This document shows positions 40,801 through 48,500 of a stretch of DNA of 64,000 nt, in pieces. Source of the DNA: an uncultured Caulobacteraceae bacterium (lineage in GTDB: Bacteria; Pseudomonadota; Alphaproteobacteria; Caulobacterales; Aquidulcibacteraceae); NCBI GenBank assembly GCA_902826145.1, contig CADEDT010000003.1, forward strand, positions 16,786-80,785, written 5' to 3'. Below the pieces are notes generated by a model that saw only the letters and a program-made list of their open reading frames with translations, had not been told where the DNA came from and searched no databases. Position 1 is the stretch's first letter. Every line of letters starts with the position of its first letter. The translations under genes and the position numbers were made by a program.

Positions 40801-43246
40801 AGTCATGAAATCTCGCTGACGTATGTTCGAGATCCTCGTGATAGCCCTCGGATACGCCGGCGCCACCGATGAGAATTTGCCCCTCTATTCCATCTGGAAC
40901 AGCGCGCCCGTCGTCGTCTGCGATGACAATGTCGACGTTCGCGAGTGGCTCTCCGATGAGGTGCCCTTCAACCTGGCCATGCCGGACATAGCGCGTCGCG
41001 AGAATTGCCGCTTCGGTTGGTCCGTAGGTCACGGTGACTCGCGCGCGCGGAAATAGCGTGGCGACTTCCTCAAGCAGAGAAGGAGGAACGAGATCGCCGC
41101 CCGTAGTGACTTCACGCATGCCCAGATAGGCGGCGCTGGACTGACGCAGACCCTCCAGGAGCGTGCTCATGAACGCCGGGACCGCTTGGAAGGCCGTCAC
41201 GCGTTGGAATATTGCCGCCAGTTGTTTTGGATCGATCCACTCGTCTCGCGTGACAAATCTGGCTTCCGCACCTACCAGCAATGGCGAAAACAGTTCGAAC
41301 AATAAGATATCAAATCCGACGGGGGCTAGTACCGCGAAAACGTCATCGGCTCTCATCCCGAAATCAGACTGCACCGCGAGAAGCGTATTGACGACGTTGC
41401 GGTGCCGCACCCTAACGCCACGAGGCGCTCCTGTGCTTCCGGACGTAAATATAATATAGGCAGTAGCGTCGCTACTCACCGACCGAGATGTGCATTCAGT
41501 GCTATCGTTGCTGAAGACGCGCTCGAGCAAGATGTTCGGTTTGTCGATGCCATCGACGCCATCATGAAGGATCAGCTTCGCTTGCGCGATTGCGCACATA
41601 GCTTGGCGGCGCGGTGTGGGCTGTGTGGGATCGATTGGAAGCAGGACCGCCCCCGCTTTCAGAACGCCCAGCATCGCGGCTGCCAAGGTAGGAGAGCGTG
41701 GAAGAACGGTCGCGACCACGTCACCGGGCACGATGCCAGCCTTCATAAGAAGTGACGCTATGCGATCTGAGGCATGCGCGAGCTGTTGATAGGTGAACTG
41801 AGCATGTGATGAGGAGACGGCGATACGTGTGGGCGTTCGTGCGCACTGCGCATCGACCAATTCGTGGAGCGTTTGACTTGCTTCTGCCCACGCAACGCGT
41901 GGTCCTGTCGTCGGTGAAACCGTTTCCTGCGAGATCGCGACGCGACCCAATGGCGTTTCTGGCGCGGCGAGCCAAGCTGTCGCAAAGGTAGAAAACAGTT
42001 GCGCGATCCGCGCCGCGTCTTCCCGCGAAAACAATGCGGACTTCCAGCCGAGCCGAGCGCTTCGGCCCGAATCTGGCGGATAGAAAGTCCACTCGAGATC
42101 AAAGCGGGCGCCGTCGAAGGGCGCCGATAGAATCTGCGCCACCGCGCTGTCAAACGATGGCGCTGCGCGACTAGTCGATTGGTATGCTACGAGAACCTGG
42201 AACAGGGGATTGTGGCTAAGTGATCGCTCCAGACCAAGTGATTCAATCACAGCCTCAAGCGGAGCCGCAATGTGGTCTTGGGCGTTCATTACCTTGTCGC
42301 GCGTGCGCGCGATCTCCGTTGTAAGATCATCGTTTCTATCAAGTTGAAATCGCGTCCCGAACGTGTTGACGAATAGACCGAGGGTTTTTTCGAACGCGGG
42401 ATCGAATCTATTGGCGTGCGGTGAGCCTAGAATGAAGTCGCTTTGGCCGGACAAGCGCCCAAGGAACGCCCCGACGAGCGTGAGCACGACACAATAGGGC
42501 GACGTATGCAGTTCACGCGCAAGCCCGGCCACGGCGTTCTGCACCTCCGTTGACCAGACGATGTCGATGGACTCGCCGTCGAAATCTTGCTGGCTCGGCC
42601 GACGTTTTGCGAACGGCAAGTCGAGCGCCGCTGCGCCTCGGAATTGCCGCGTCCAGAACTCGATATCCGGTTCGCTTACGTTCTCTGTGAAATCGATGAA
42701 CGAAGCAGCGGCTGGTCCATCGTAGCGCTCTCCGAGGCTGGCGGTCTTGTATGCCGCCGCTAGGCGTTCCCATAAGAGCCCGAGCGACCATCCGTCCGTG
42801 ATTATGTGATGCTGGCTTACAACCAGCGCGCCGACGTCGCCGTCTTCCAGCGTGAGGAGTTCGAACCACACAGGTGGTTTGCCCTCGAAGAGGTTGAACG
42901 TCGCACGGCTGGCCGCGGCCAACCGCGTTGCTGCGGCATTGGGCAAATCACGAAGCTCGGCGTCGACACGACGAATGTCGGGGCAATGCTCGGATGGGCC
43001 AGCAACAACGCTGCAGGGCGCGTTCTCGGCGACCACAAAGCCCATTCTCAGCGCGTCGCACTCGCAGACGACAGACGCGATTGCTTGGCGGAGGTGGCTC
43101 GCGTTCAGCGGCTTCGGAAACAAGAGACCCGAGGCGACAGTGTATGCAGAGCTTTGTGGGTTCAGCCGGTGCAAAAACCACATGCGTGCTTGCGCGCGTG
43201 TGAGAGCATGACAAGAGGGGACGCTCTTCAATCCGCTGATCTGCAT
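37853..43246 (-). CDS. NRPS, modules C-A-MT-PCP-reductase
   Basis: A 1797-residue single-module synthetase. The condensation domain (about 15-440) has the catalytic HHIITDGWS near 148. The adenylation domain has IIFTSGSTGAPRG near 600. An N-methyltransferase is inserted between A8 and A10 (SAM motif LEIGCGTG near 963). The carrier domain has DNFFHIGGSSL near 1350, and a terminal thioester reductase has LLTGATGFLG near 1430 and YSESKFLAE near 1585. By hand alignment the specificity code is about DIFQTGTILK, which shares D-I-F and G with hydroxyphenylglycine codes (DIFHLGLLCK). The module should add an N-methylated residue and release the peptide as aldehyde or alcohol. The ATG at 43246 follows GAGGGG; an open extension to 43801 overlaps the divergent gene and is rejected. 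Confidence 0.92.
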   Translation of the reverse strand: MQISGLKSVPSCHALTRAQARMWFLHRLNPQSSAYTVASGLLFPKPLNASHLRQAIASVVCECDALRMGFVVAENAPCSVVAGPSEHCPDIRRVDAELRDLPNAAATRLAAASRATFNLFEGKPPVWFELLTLEDGDVGALVVSQHHIITDGWSLGLLWERLAAAYKTASLGERYDGPAAASFIDFTENVSEPDIEFWTRQFRGAAALDLPFAKRRPSQQDFDGESIDIVWSTEVQNAVAGLARELHTSPYCVVLTLVGAFLGRLSGQSDFILGSPHANRFDPAFEKTLGLFVNTFGTRFQLDRNDDLTTEIARTRDKVMNAQDHIAAPLEAVIESLGLERSLSHNPLFQVLVAYQSTSRAAPSFDSAVAQILSAPFDGARFDLEWTFYPPDSGRSARLGWKSALFSREDAARIAQLFSTFATAWLAAPETPLGRVAISQETVSPTTGPRVAWAEASQTLHELVDAQCARTPTRIAVSSSHAQFTYQQLAHASDRIASLLMKAGIVPGDVVATVLPRSPTLAAAMLGVLKAGAVLLPIDPTQPTPRRQAMCAIAQAKLILHDGVDGIDKPNILLERVFSNDSTECTSRSVSSDATAYIIFTSGSTGAPRGVRVRHRNVVNTLLAVQSDFGMRADDVFAVLAPVGFDILLFELFSPLLVGAEARFVTRDEWIDPKQLAAIFQRVTAFQAVPAFMSTLLEGLRQSSAAYLGMREVTTGGDLVPPSLLEEVATLFPRARVTVTYGPTEAAILATRYVRHGQVEGHLIGEPLANVDIVIADDDGRAVPDGIEGQILIGGAGVSEGYHEDLEHTSARFHDYIGKRWFATGDSGRWRNGQLEFRGRRDNQVKIQGFRVELGEIEAILTQHPDVAEAAVRYDLSSETGARLTAFVAPRTTSGARSDASNEWRQLFDFMHDGNFDQFAGWHQSSDARPIPLNQMEKWRDTTVARIEELLSQQPRTGPPEVLEIGCGTGLLLEHLAPRCARYDATDISPVVIEQTQQRACISGATNTCFVCAAAHVEVFADRTYDLVILNSVIQYFSDEDYLRHVLELAASRTNPGGQIFIGDVRAAHLHDHFLDEVARARSQEERRVFAEIARLKANEHELLVHPALFADFAARRSAGLHVSPKLMSEANEISRYRYDVSVTLNTQTRIDVDWRETPERLDDLAFSALARELDRDPRPLGWRRVPHAWFSKNGVTPAGIIAAARNAKIAARTSWLSADREGAFDVAFQPIGKEGGNIVWPSGAHTLGTPATNRPISRSQLSKREAGIREYLKQRLPSYMNPSSIEFISSLPVTHNGKVDRTALPNSRQSRSTTNPPIGATETKVAEAWMSVLGLASLPAREDNFFHIGGSSLSAIQVAAHMRLAGFYVKPQTLFTHQTLSEFAAALPRSEHQESAALSQRARLPAHFSLTTTRSTPVSNSRGVLLTGATGFLGAHILQALVNATTTQIYCPVRAANDKAATERLRGVLQWYFGDEAARQIELRVRAFAADIANGAATWNAWSAPAPLDHIFHAAADVRHVASPSEIIRANTNGMRAVIELAVSRGAALHHVSSIGVAGVWRHAQNPPTLSERDLDLGQTLTEAYSESKFLAEGAVEAFRASGGSAAIYRASTVAPHSVTGKFQINIADHFFPRFLQAAISLGIAANKIDPALSLVPVDVMAEWIVRLADEDANEPSYHLTSRHPISYAEVVKALVADGYAVELIDQDAFGMEATARTLQDSALEPALGVVLKQTAPQTGARDIPLDSTRSWAIFDRLELNQFAATQSWLRTFFAHARSREFLPHPRRSTQSAEPH

Positions 43247-43350
43247 GTCAGGTCCCCTCATCGGTTCACCGTCGGCTAAGCGGAACGCGCGCTGTTCTAA
43301 CTCCAGACAGTGATCGTGTGAGCGCTGGGGACACTCAAGTTGATATTGTG

Positions 43351-43379
43351 TTGCGAAACATTCTTGGGTTGAGTAAAGT
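43351..43379 (+). promoter_or_regulatory. Possible sigma70-like promoter for the plus-strand NRPS operon
   Basis: Within the 217-nt divergent region between the two NRPS operons, TTGCGA (43351-43356) and TAAAGT (43374-43379) are separated by 17 nt. Each hexamer matches 4 of 6 consensus bases. It would fire toward the luciferase-like gene starting at 43464. This is a weak match and no experimental support can be seen. Confidence 0.25.
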
Positions 43380-43463
43380 GCATGACCTCGCGAGTGGTGC
43401 AACAAAAATCGTAAGACACTTTGAGCGGCCCACGCGCAAGCCGAGCGATTGTGGAGGCGATGT

Positions 43464-44489
43464 TTGCAGATTAGCCTCGCCTTCTTTTCTGCCGATGGTG
43501 ACAGGCCGGCTCCGCTGGATTTTTGTATCGCGGCGTCGGAATGGGCGGATCGAAGCGGATTGTGCGCGGTTTGGGTGCCAGAGCGACACTTCCATGCGTT
43601 TGGAGGTGCGTTCCCCGATCCTGCGGTTGTCGCGGCAGCGATCGCGGCGCGAACCGAGCGGGTTGAAATTCGTGCGGGCAGCGTCGTCGTTACTTTGCAC
43701 GACGCCCTCGATGTCGCTGAACGCTGGTCGATGGTGGATTGCTTGTCCAATGGCCGTGTTGGGATGGCATTTGCTTCAGGTTGGAGGGAGGAGGACTTCA
43801 TATTGAAGCCATCCGCGTATGCGGATCGGCATGAGTTGATGTGGCGTCAGATCGGGGAATTGCGCACACTTTGGCGAGGCGGGAGCGTCGAGAGACGGGA
43901 CGGGTCGGGAAAGACGTGGCGTTTGAAGAGCTATCCGCGCCCTGTCCAACCCGAATTGCGCGCCTGGGTCGCTGCCGCGAAGGCCGGTCCCGTTGTGACA
44001 CGCGCGGCCAACGTCGACGCAGGCATTTTCACACACTTGGTCGCGCAAAGCGTCTCTGAACTGGAAGGAATGATTGCGCAGTATCGGGACGCGTGCAGAG
44101 GCGCGGGGCACGTCGCCTTGATGCTTCACACTTACGTTGCTGACTCTGACGAGGCGGCGCGCGGTCGGGCCCGGACGCCGCTGCGGAACTACTTCCGCCA
44201 ATGGCGCGACCTCAGTGGCGGCGGAGCAGAACGCCTGCCGCAAGAGCAGGAAGAGCTCATGCTGCAAGTGTCCGTCGAGCGATATTTTCGCGGTCGCTCC
44301 CTTATCGGCTCAGTCGACACTTGCTGCGAGATGCTGTCACAATTGGCGGAAATCGGCGTCGATGAAGTTGCATGCCTGACTGATTTTGGAATCGAGGACG
44401 ACGTCGCCTTGGAAGGTCTTCGATTGCTGGGACACGTGGCCGAAAGAGCCCAGGCCTTTAATGTAGGAGCTGATCGTGTCTGCACATGA
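43464..44489 (+). CDS. Luciferase-like (LLM class) FMN-dependent monooxygenase of the MupA/Atu3671 natural-product family
   Basis: A 341-residue flavin monooxygenase: starts QISLAFFSADGDRPAPLDF, then AVWVPERHFHAFGGAFPDPA, IRAGSVVVTLHDALDVAERW and GRVGMAFASGWREEDFIL. This pattern is typical of luciferase-like enzymes encoded in, or fused to, NRPS and PKS systems, where they hydroxylate carrier-bound substrates. I use the TTG at 43464, because GGAGG lies six bases upstream and the protein then begins as in relatives. It overlaps the following free carrier-protein gene by 14 nt. This suggests the enzyme oxidises an amino acid held on that carrier; the substrate is unknown. Confidence 0.88.
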   Translation: MQISLAFFSADGDRPAPLDFCIAASEWADRSGLCAVWVPERHFHAFGGAFPDPAVVAAAIAARTERVEIRAGSVVVTLHDALDVAERWSMVDCLSNGRVGMAFASGWREEDFILKPSAYADRHELMWRQIGELRTLWRGGSVERRDGSGKTWRLKSYPRPVQPELRAWVAAAKAGPVVTRAANVDAGIFTHLVAQSVSELEGMIAQYRDACRGAGHVALMLHTYVADSDEAARGRARTPLRNYFRQWRDLSGGGAERLPQEQEELMLQVSVERYFRGRSLIGSVDTCCEMLSQLAEIGVDEVACLTDFGIEDDVALEGLRLLGHVAERAQAFNVGADRVCT

Positions 44490-44739
44490 GCTAGCCACAG
44501 CCGATCTTGAGCGCTTGGCGCAGATATGGCGCGAGCATTTGCCGGAAGAGCGGCAGGTGTCTGGCGACGAAGGTTTCTTCGAGAGTGGCGGAGACTCACT
44601 AGGGGCCACGATGATCCTCATCGGTACGAAGGAATCTCTCGGTGTGGATGTGCCGCTGGAGACATTTTTTGAAGCGCCGACACTAAATGGGCTGGCGGCG
44701 GCGGTCGCTAGGCTGCGCGCACAAGACATGTCCTCATAA
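44476..44739 (+). CDS. Stand-alone peptidyl/acyl carrier protein
   Basis: An 87-residue carrier protein with the phosphopantetheine motif FFESGGDSLGA (Ser41) and the usual four-helix length. The start is GTG at 44476 with TAGGAGC upstream, inside the end of the luciferase-like gene, so translation is coupled. It has no partner stand-alone adenylation domain in the window, so it must be loaded by one of the NRPS A domains, by an enzyme elsewhere, or with a CoA thioester during phosphopantetheinylation. It may carry the substrate of the adjacent monooxygenase and feed the N-terminal condensation domain of the plus-strand NRPS. Confidence 0.9.
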   Translation: MSAHELATADLERLAQIWREHLPEERQVSGDEGFFESGGDSLGATMILIGTKESLGVDVPLETFFEAPTLNGLAAAVARLRAQDMSS

Positions 44740-44774
44740 CTCCTCAACACCCTCCGGCCCTGGAGCGTACTATA

Positions 44775-45554
44775 GTGTCTTACGAGATCGTCATTGAGAC
44801 GGAGGAGGCGTTTCGGGAGGCGCTGCAGCGCGGACCCTTAATTGGTGCGCGTGTAACGGCGCCGGTCATTGCAGACGTCGAGATTGATGAGGCCCACATC
44901 GAAAGATGTCAGTTTGATGCTGTCAGCTTCAAGTCCTGCGGCTTTCTTGCGGGAAAGATTCTCCAGTCGGAGTTCGTTAAGTGCAGATTTGCAAGCTGCA
45001 CGTTCGAAGACGCCGAAGTCCGTTCAAGCAAGTTCTACGACGACGAAACCCGCACCGGTTGCGACTTCGCTTTCAGCGAGTTCAAATTGGCGCGATTTCA
45101 CAGTTGCAATCTCTCTTCGTCTAAATGGAATGGCTGCGACATGTTCTCGGCTAGCTTCGAGGACTGCAATCTACGATCCACCGCATTCACGCGTGTAAAA
45201 TTCTCACGCGCATACTCCAAGTCAAAGATCATCAACGCGGCGAAGTTCTTGGGCTGCAATCTGAACTACGCGGATCTTCAAGAAACGAACTTCAGTCAAT
45301 GCGAAATCGTGCGTTGTCATCTCAACGAGTGTCTGCTGAACCGCTGCGACTTCTCGGAGGCGGTTTTGTCGAACTCGGTCTTCACCGGCAGTACCTTTCA
45401 AGGAGCGAATTTCAAGGGCGCCAACCTCGTTGGCGCAAGCATCGGTGGCCTGAGCATTGCCGAGCTGGCCGACTATCGCGGTATGCAGATTAGCGCCCGC
45501 GAACAAGAAGCGTTGCTCAGTGAGCTGGGAATTCGTGTGGTCTTTGATGACTAG
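44775..45554 (+). CDS. Pentapeptide repeat protein, Qnr/AlbG/McbG-like (candidate gyrase-protecting self-resistance)
   Basis: A 259-residue protein built of A(D/N)LXX-type five-residue repeats, visible as SEFKLARFHSCNLSSSKWNG, CDFSEAVLSNSVFTGSTFQG and ANFKGANLVGASIG. It forms a right-handed quadrilateral helix and closes with a helical tail (QISAREQEALLSELGIRVV) like the C-terminal dimer helix of Qnr proteins. Qnr-type proteins mimic DNA and protect DNA gyrase. Producers of gyrase inhibitors such as albicidin, cystobactamids and microcin B17 carry such genes. Its place inside the NRPS operon suggests self-resistance. The start is GTG at 44775 with GGAG nine bases upstream. The gyrase link is inferred from family and context, since some pentapeptide proteins have other roles. 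Confidence 0.82.
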   Translation: MSYEIVIETEEAFREALQRGPLIGARVTAPVIADVEIDEAHIERCQFDAVSFKSCGFLAGKILQSEFVKCRFASCTFEDAEVRSSKFYDDETRTGCDFAFSEFKLARFHSCNLSSSKWNGCDMFSASFEDCNLRSTAFTRVKFSRAYSKSKIINAAKFLGCNLNYADLQETNFSQCEIVRCHLNECLLNRCDFSEAVLSNSVFTGSTFQGANFKGANLVGASIGGLSIAELADYRGMQISAREQEALLSELGIRVVFDD

Positions 45555-45584
45555 TGCGGCGCACTTTTCGGGCGCTGGACGCCC

Positions 45585-48500
45585 ATGAGATTTCTCGCAT
45601 CGCACGCGCAGCGACGTGTTCTCTTCTTCGAACAGCGAAGGCGCGGCTCGCCCGCCTACAACATCCCGAGGCTATTCGACCTTTCAGGCGATTTATGTCT
45701 GGAGGCGCTTGAGCAAGCGTTCGCCGATGTCGTCGAACGCCATGCGTGCCTTCGGCTGAGGTTTGAGTTGGTCGACGGAGACCATTGGGCAGTCATAGAG
45801 CCTTCGACGCCGGCCGCTGTAAATCGGCTCAGCGAGATCTCGAGTGACGAAGAGGCTGATAGAGAGTTGCTGCGCCTTGCACGTGAGCCATTCGACACGG
45901 CGCGGGGACCTCTGTTCCGCATCGCAGTTGCGACGCTCCGGCCCGGTCGCCATCGCGTGCTTCTTGTCCTCCACCACACGTGCGCTGACGACATCGCCGT
46001 TAAGGTCATCGTTCGGGATTGGGTTGCGGCCTACGAATGTCGCCTCAGAAGCAAAGCGCCTGACGAACCGGGCGTGTCGATCGCCTACTCCGACTGCGTC
46101 GCGTGGGAGCGGGAATTTTTAGACTCCGCCGTGGGCACCGCCGGAATTGCCGCCTTTGCCGATGACATCCGCGATGTCGCGCCGAGTGCGCTTGTTGGCG
46201 AGAGCAATGGTGACGGCGGAGACGGCCGAATTTCGGTCGCGATCGGTGACGCGCTAGTGCGTGAGGTGGAGGGCGTTGCGCGCGATCTAGGCTGCACGCC
46301 ATTCATGTTCTTTGGCGCGATCTTGGCGGTTCTGCTGCAGCGCTACACCAATGAGTCAGACGTTCTCTTCGGAATCGCGATTGGAAACCGCTACGCGCCT
46401 GGAGCCGGGGAGGTCGTGGGCGACTTCGTCAACACGGCGCCGTTCCGGCTAACTGTCGAAGGCGGTGCCTTTAGTGGTCTCCTCAAGCGCTCGCGCAAGC
46501 AAGTGTTTCGCTGTTTGCAACATGGCGCCGCACCGATTGATCTGGCGGTTCGCGCTGCTGGCCGGAGTGGCGAGAGCGCGTCAATTGGTATTGTCCTTTT
46601 GGAGAACCTCGAGCCGCCGCCCTTCGCCCCCGTAGGACTCCGGTGTGTGACATCGGTGCCATGGACTGGAGCCGCAAAAGTCGCTCTGCAGGTCAGCCTG
46701 GAGAGAGCAGGCGCTGGCCGCGTACTCAATGTGGAGTTCAGCGGTGAGCATTTCAGCCATGCGGCAGCAGAACGTTTCGCGCTTCAGTTCCTGACGCTTC
46801 TCGAAGAAGTGTCCGTGAATCCCGAGCGGGATATCGCGTTGTTGAGTGTTCACACGGCACAAGATCTAGATCGCCTTAGGCAAGTCTCCCACGGCCAGGC
46901 AGTCGATCTGACTTTCAATCCCGTGCATGAACTGATTTTGGCTCAGTGTCGCGCGCGCTCCGATGATGTTGCGGTGCTAGCTGACGGCGATGGCGCTCGT
47001 TCATCGCAGACCTATGGTGAGTTGGAGCAATGGAGTCGTCGCGTCGCCTCCAGAGTGCTGCAGAACACCGTCGCGGGCCAACCGGTTGCGGTTTTCAGTC
47101 ATCGAAGCTGCGCCCTCAGCGCCGGCTTATTAGGCGTACTCAGATCGGGGCGCGTGTATTTCGCACTCGATCCTGATTATCCCGACGATCGGCTGGCGCT
47201 CATGTTGGCAGAGGCTGAACCAGGCTTGGTTCTCGCTGGCCGCGACCTCACTGAGCGCGCGTGTCTTGCTGGGCTGCGAGTTGCTTGCCTGGAGGATATT
47301 TCTTCGGACAATGCGCCCATTGGCGCGGTCGATGTGGATGTTGATCCATCATCGCCGGCATATCTCCTTTACACCTCCGGATCGACCGGACGTCCGAAGG
47401 GTGTTGTGAACGCCCACCTCGGCCTCGCCAATCGGCTCAATTGGATGCAGAGGGCCTTTCCGATCGATGAGAGCGACGTTGTCTTACACAAGACACCTAT
47501 CAGTTTTGACGTTTCGGTTTGGGAGCTGATTTGGCCGTTGATGCGCGGCGCCAAGTTGCTAATTGCAAAACCGCAAGGCCATCGCGACCCAAACTACTTG
47601 CGCACTTTAATCGACCGCGAGCGTGTAACTATCGCGCACTTTGTGCCGTCGATGCTGCGCCTTTTCTTGAATGAAATTGAAGCGAGTGCTTGTGCGAGTA
47701 TCCGGCGCCTAGTTTGCAGTGGTGAAGCGCTTTCAAACGACCTTGTCGACAAGTGGCTAACGTACTGCGGAGGAGAGATTCACAATCTCTATGGTCCGAC
47801 CGAGGCGGCGATTGATGTCACATCTTGGCGAGGCTCCCGCAGCGACCGAGGCGCTTATGCGCCAATAGGTCGGCCCATCCAGAATACAAGCATTCTCATC
47901 CTCGATGCCAAGCAGCGTCCCGCGCCACTTGGTGCGGTGGGGGAGATCTATATCGGTGGCCAAAATCTCGCACTTGGCTATTGGCGCCGGCCTGAACTTA
48001 CCGCAGCGGCCTTTGTGGATCTGCCGCTTGGAGACGGCGACGCCTCAATCAGACTCTACAAAACTGGGGACCGAGGCAGATGGCGAGAGGATGGCGCGAT
48101 TGAGTTCTTAGGTCGGTCCGACGGCCAAGTGAAGCTCAACGGCGTTCGGATTGAATTGAGCGAAATCGAAGCTTTGCTGCTCGAGGACCCTTCTGTGCAA
48201 GACGCGGCGGTCGTCCTCCAGAATGATGATTCAGGCGAAGGATTTCTGGTGGCTTTTGTGGTTGCCAAAGAAATGGACGCTAACTGGGCCAAGCGTCTTA
48301 GCAAAAAGCTGCCAGCCACCATGACGCCAAAGGTGTTTCAACGCGTTGACGCCTTGCCCCAAACTCAGAGCGGCAAATTGAACCGCGCGGCGTTGCCGAG
48401 GATCGATCGGGCGACACTTCAGTCGGCGAAAGGTCACACGCCTCCGCGTGACGCCCGTGAACGCGCAATTGTCGAAGTTTGGGAAGAGGTTCTGCGCCGT

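Noticed and set aside
43247..43801. N-terminal extension of the minus-strand NRPS to 43801
   Set aside because: It overlaps the divergent luciferase-like gene and has no C-domain sequence. The ATG at 43246 has a strong ribosome site and leads directly into the C domain.
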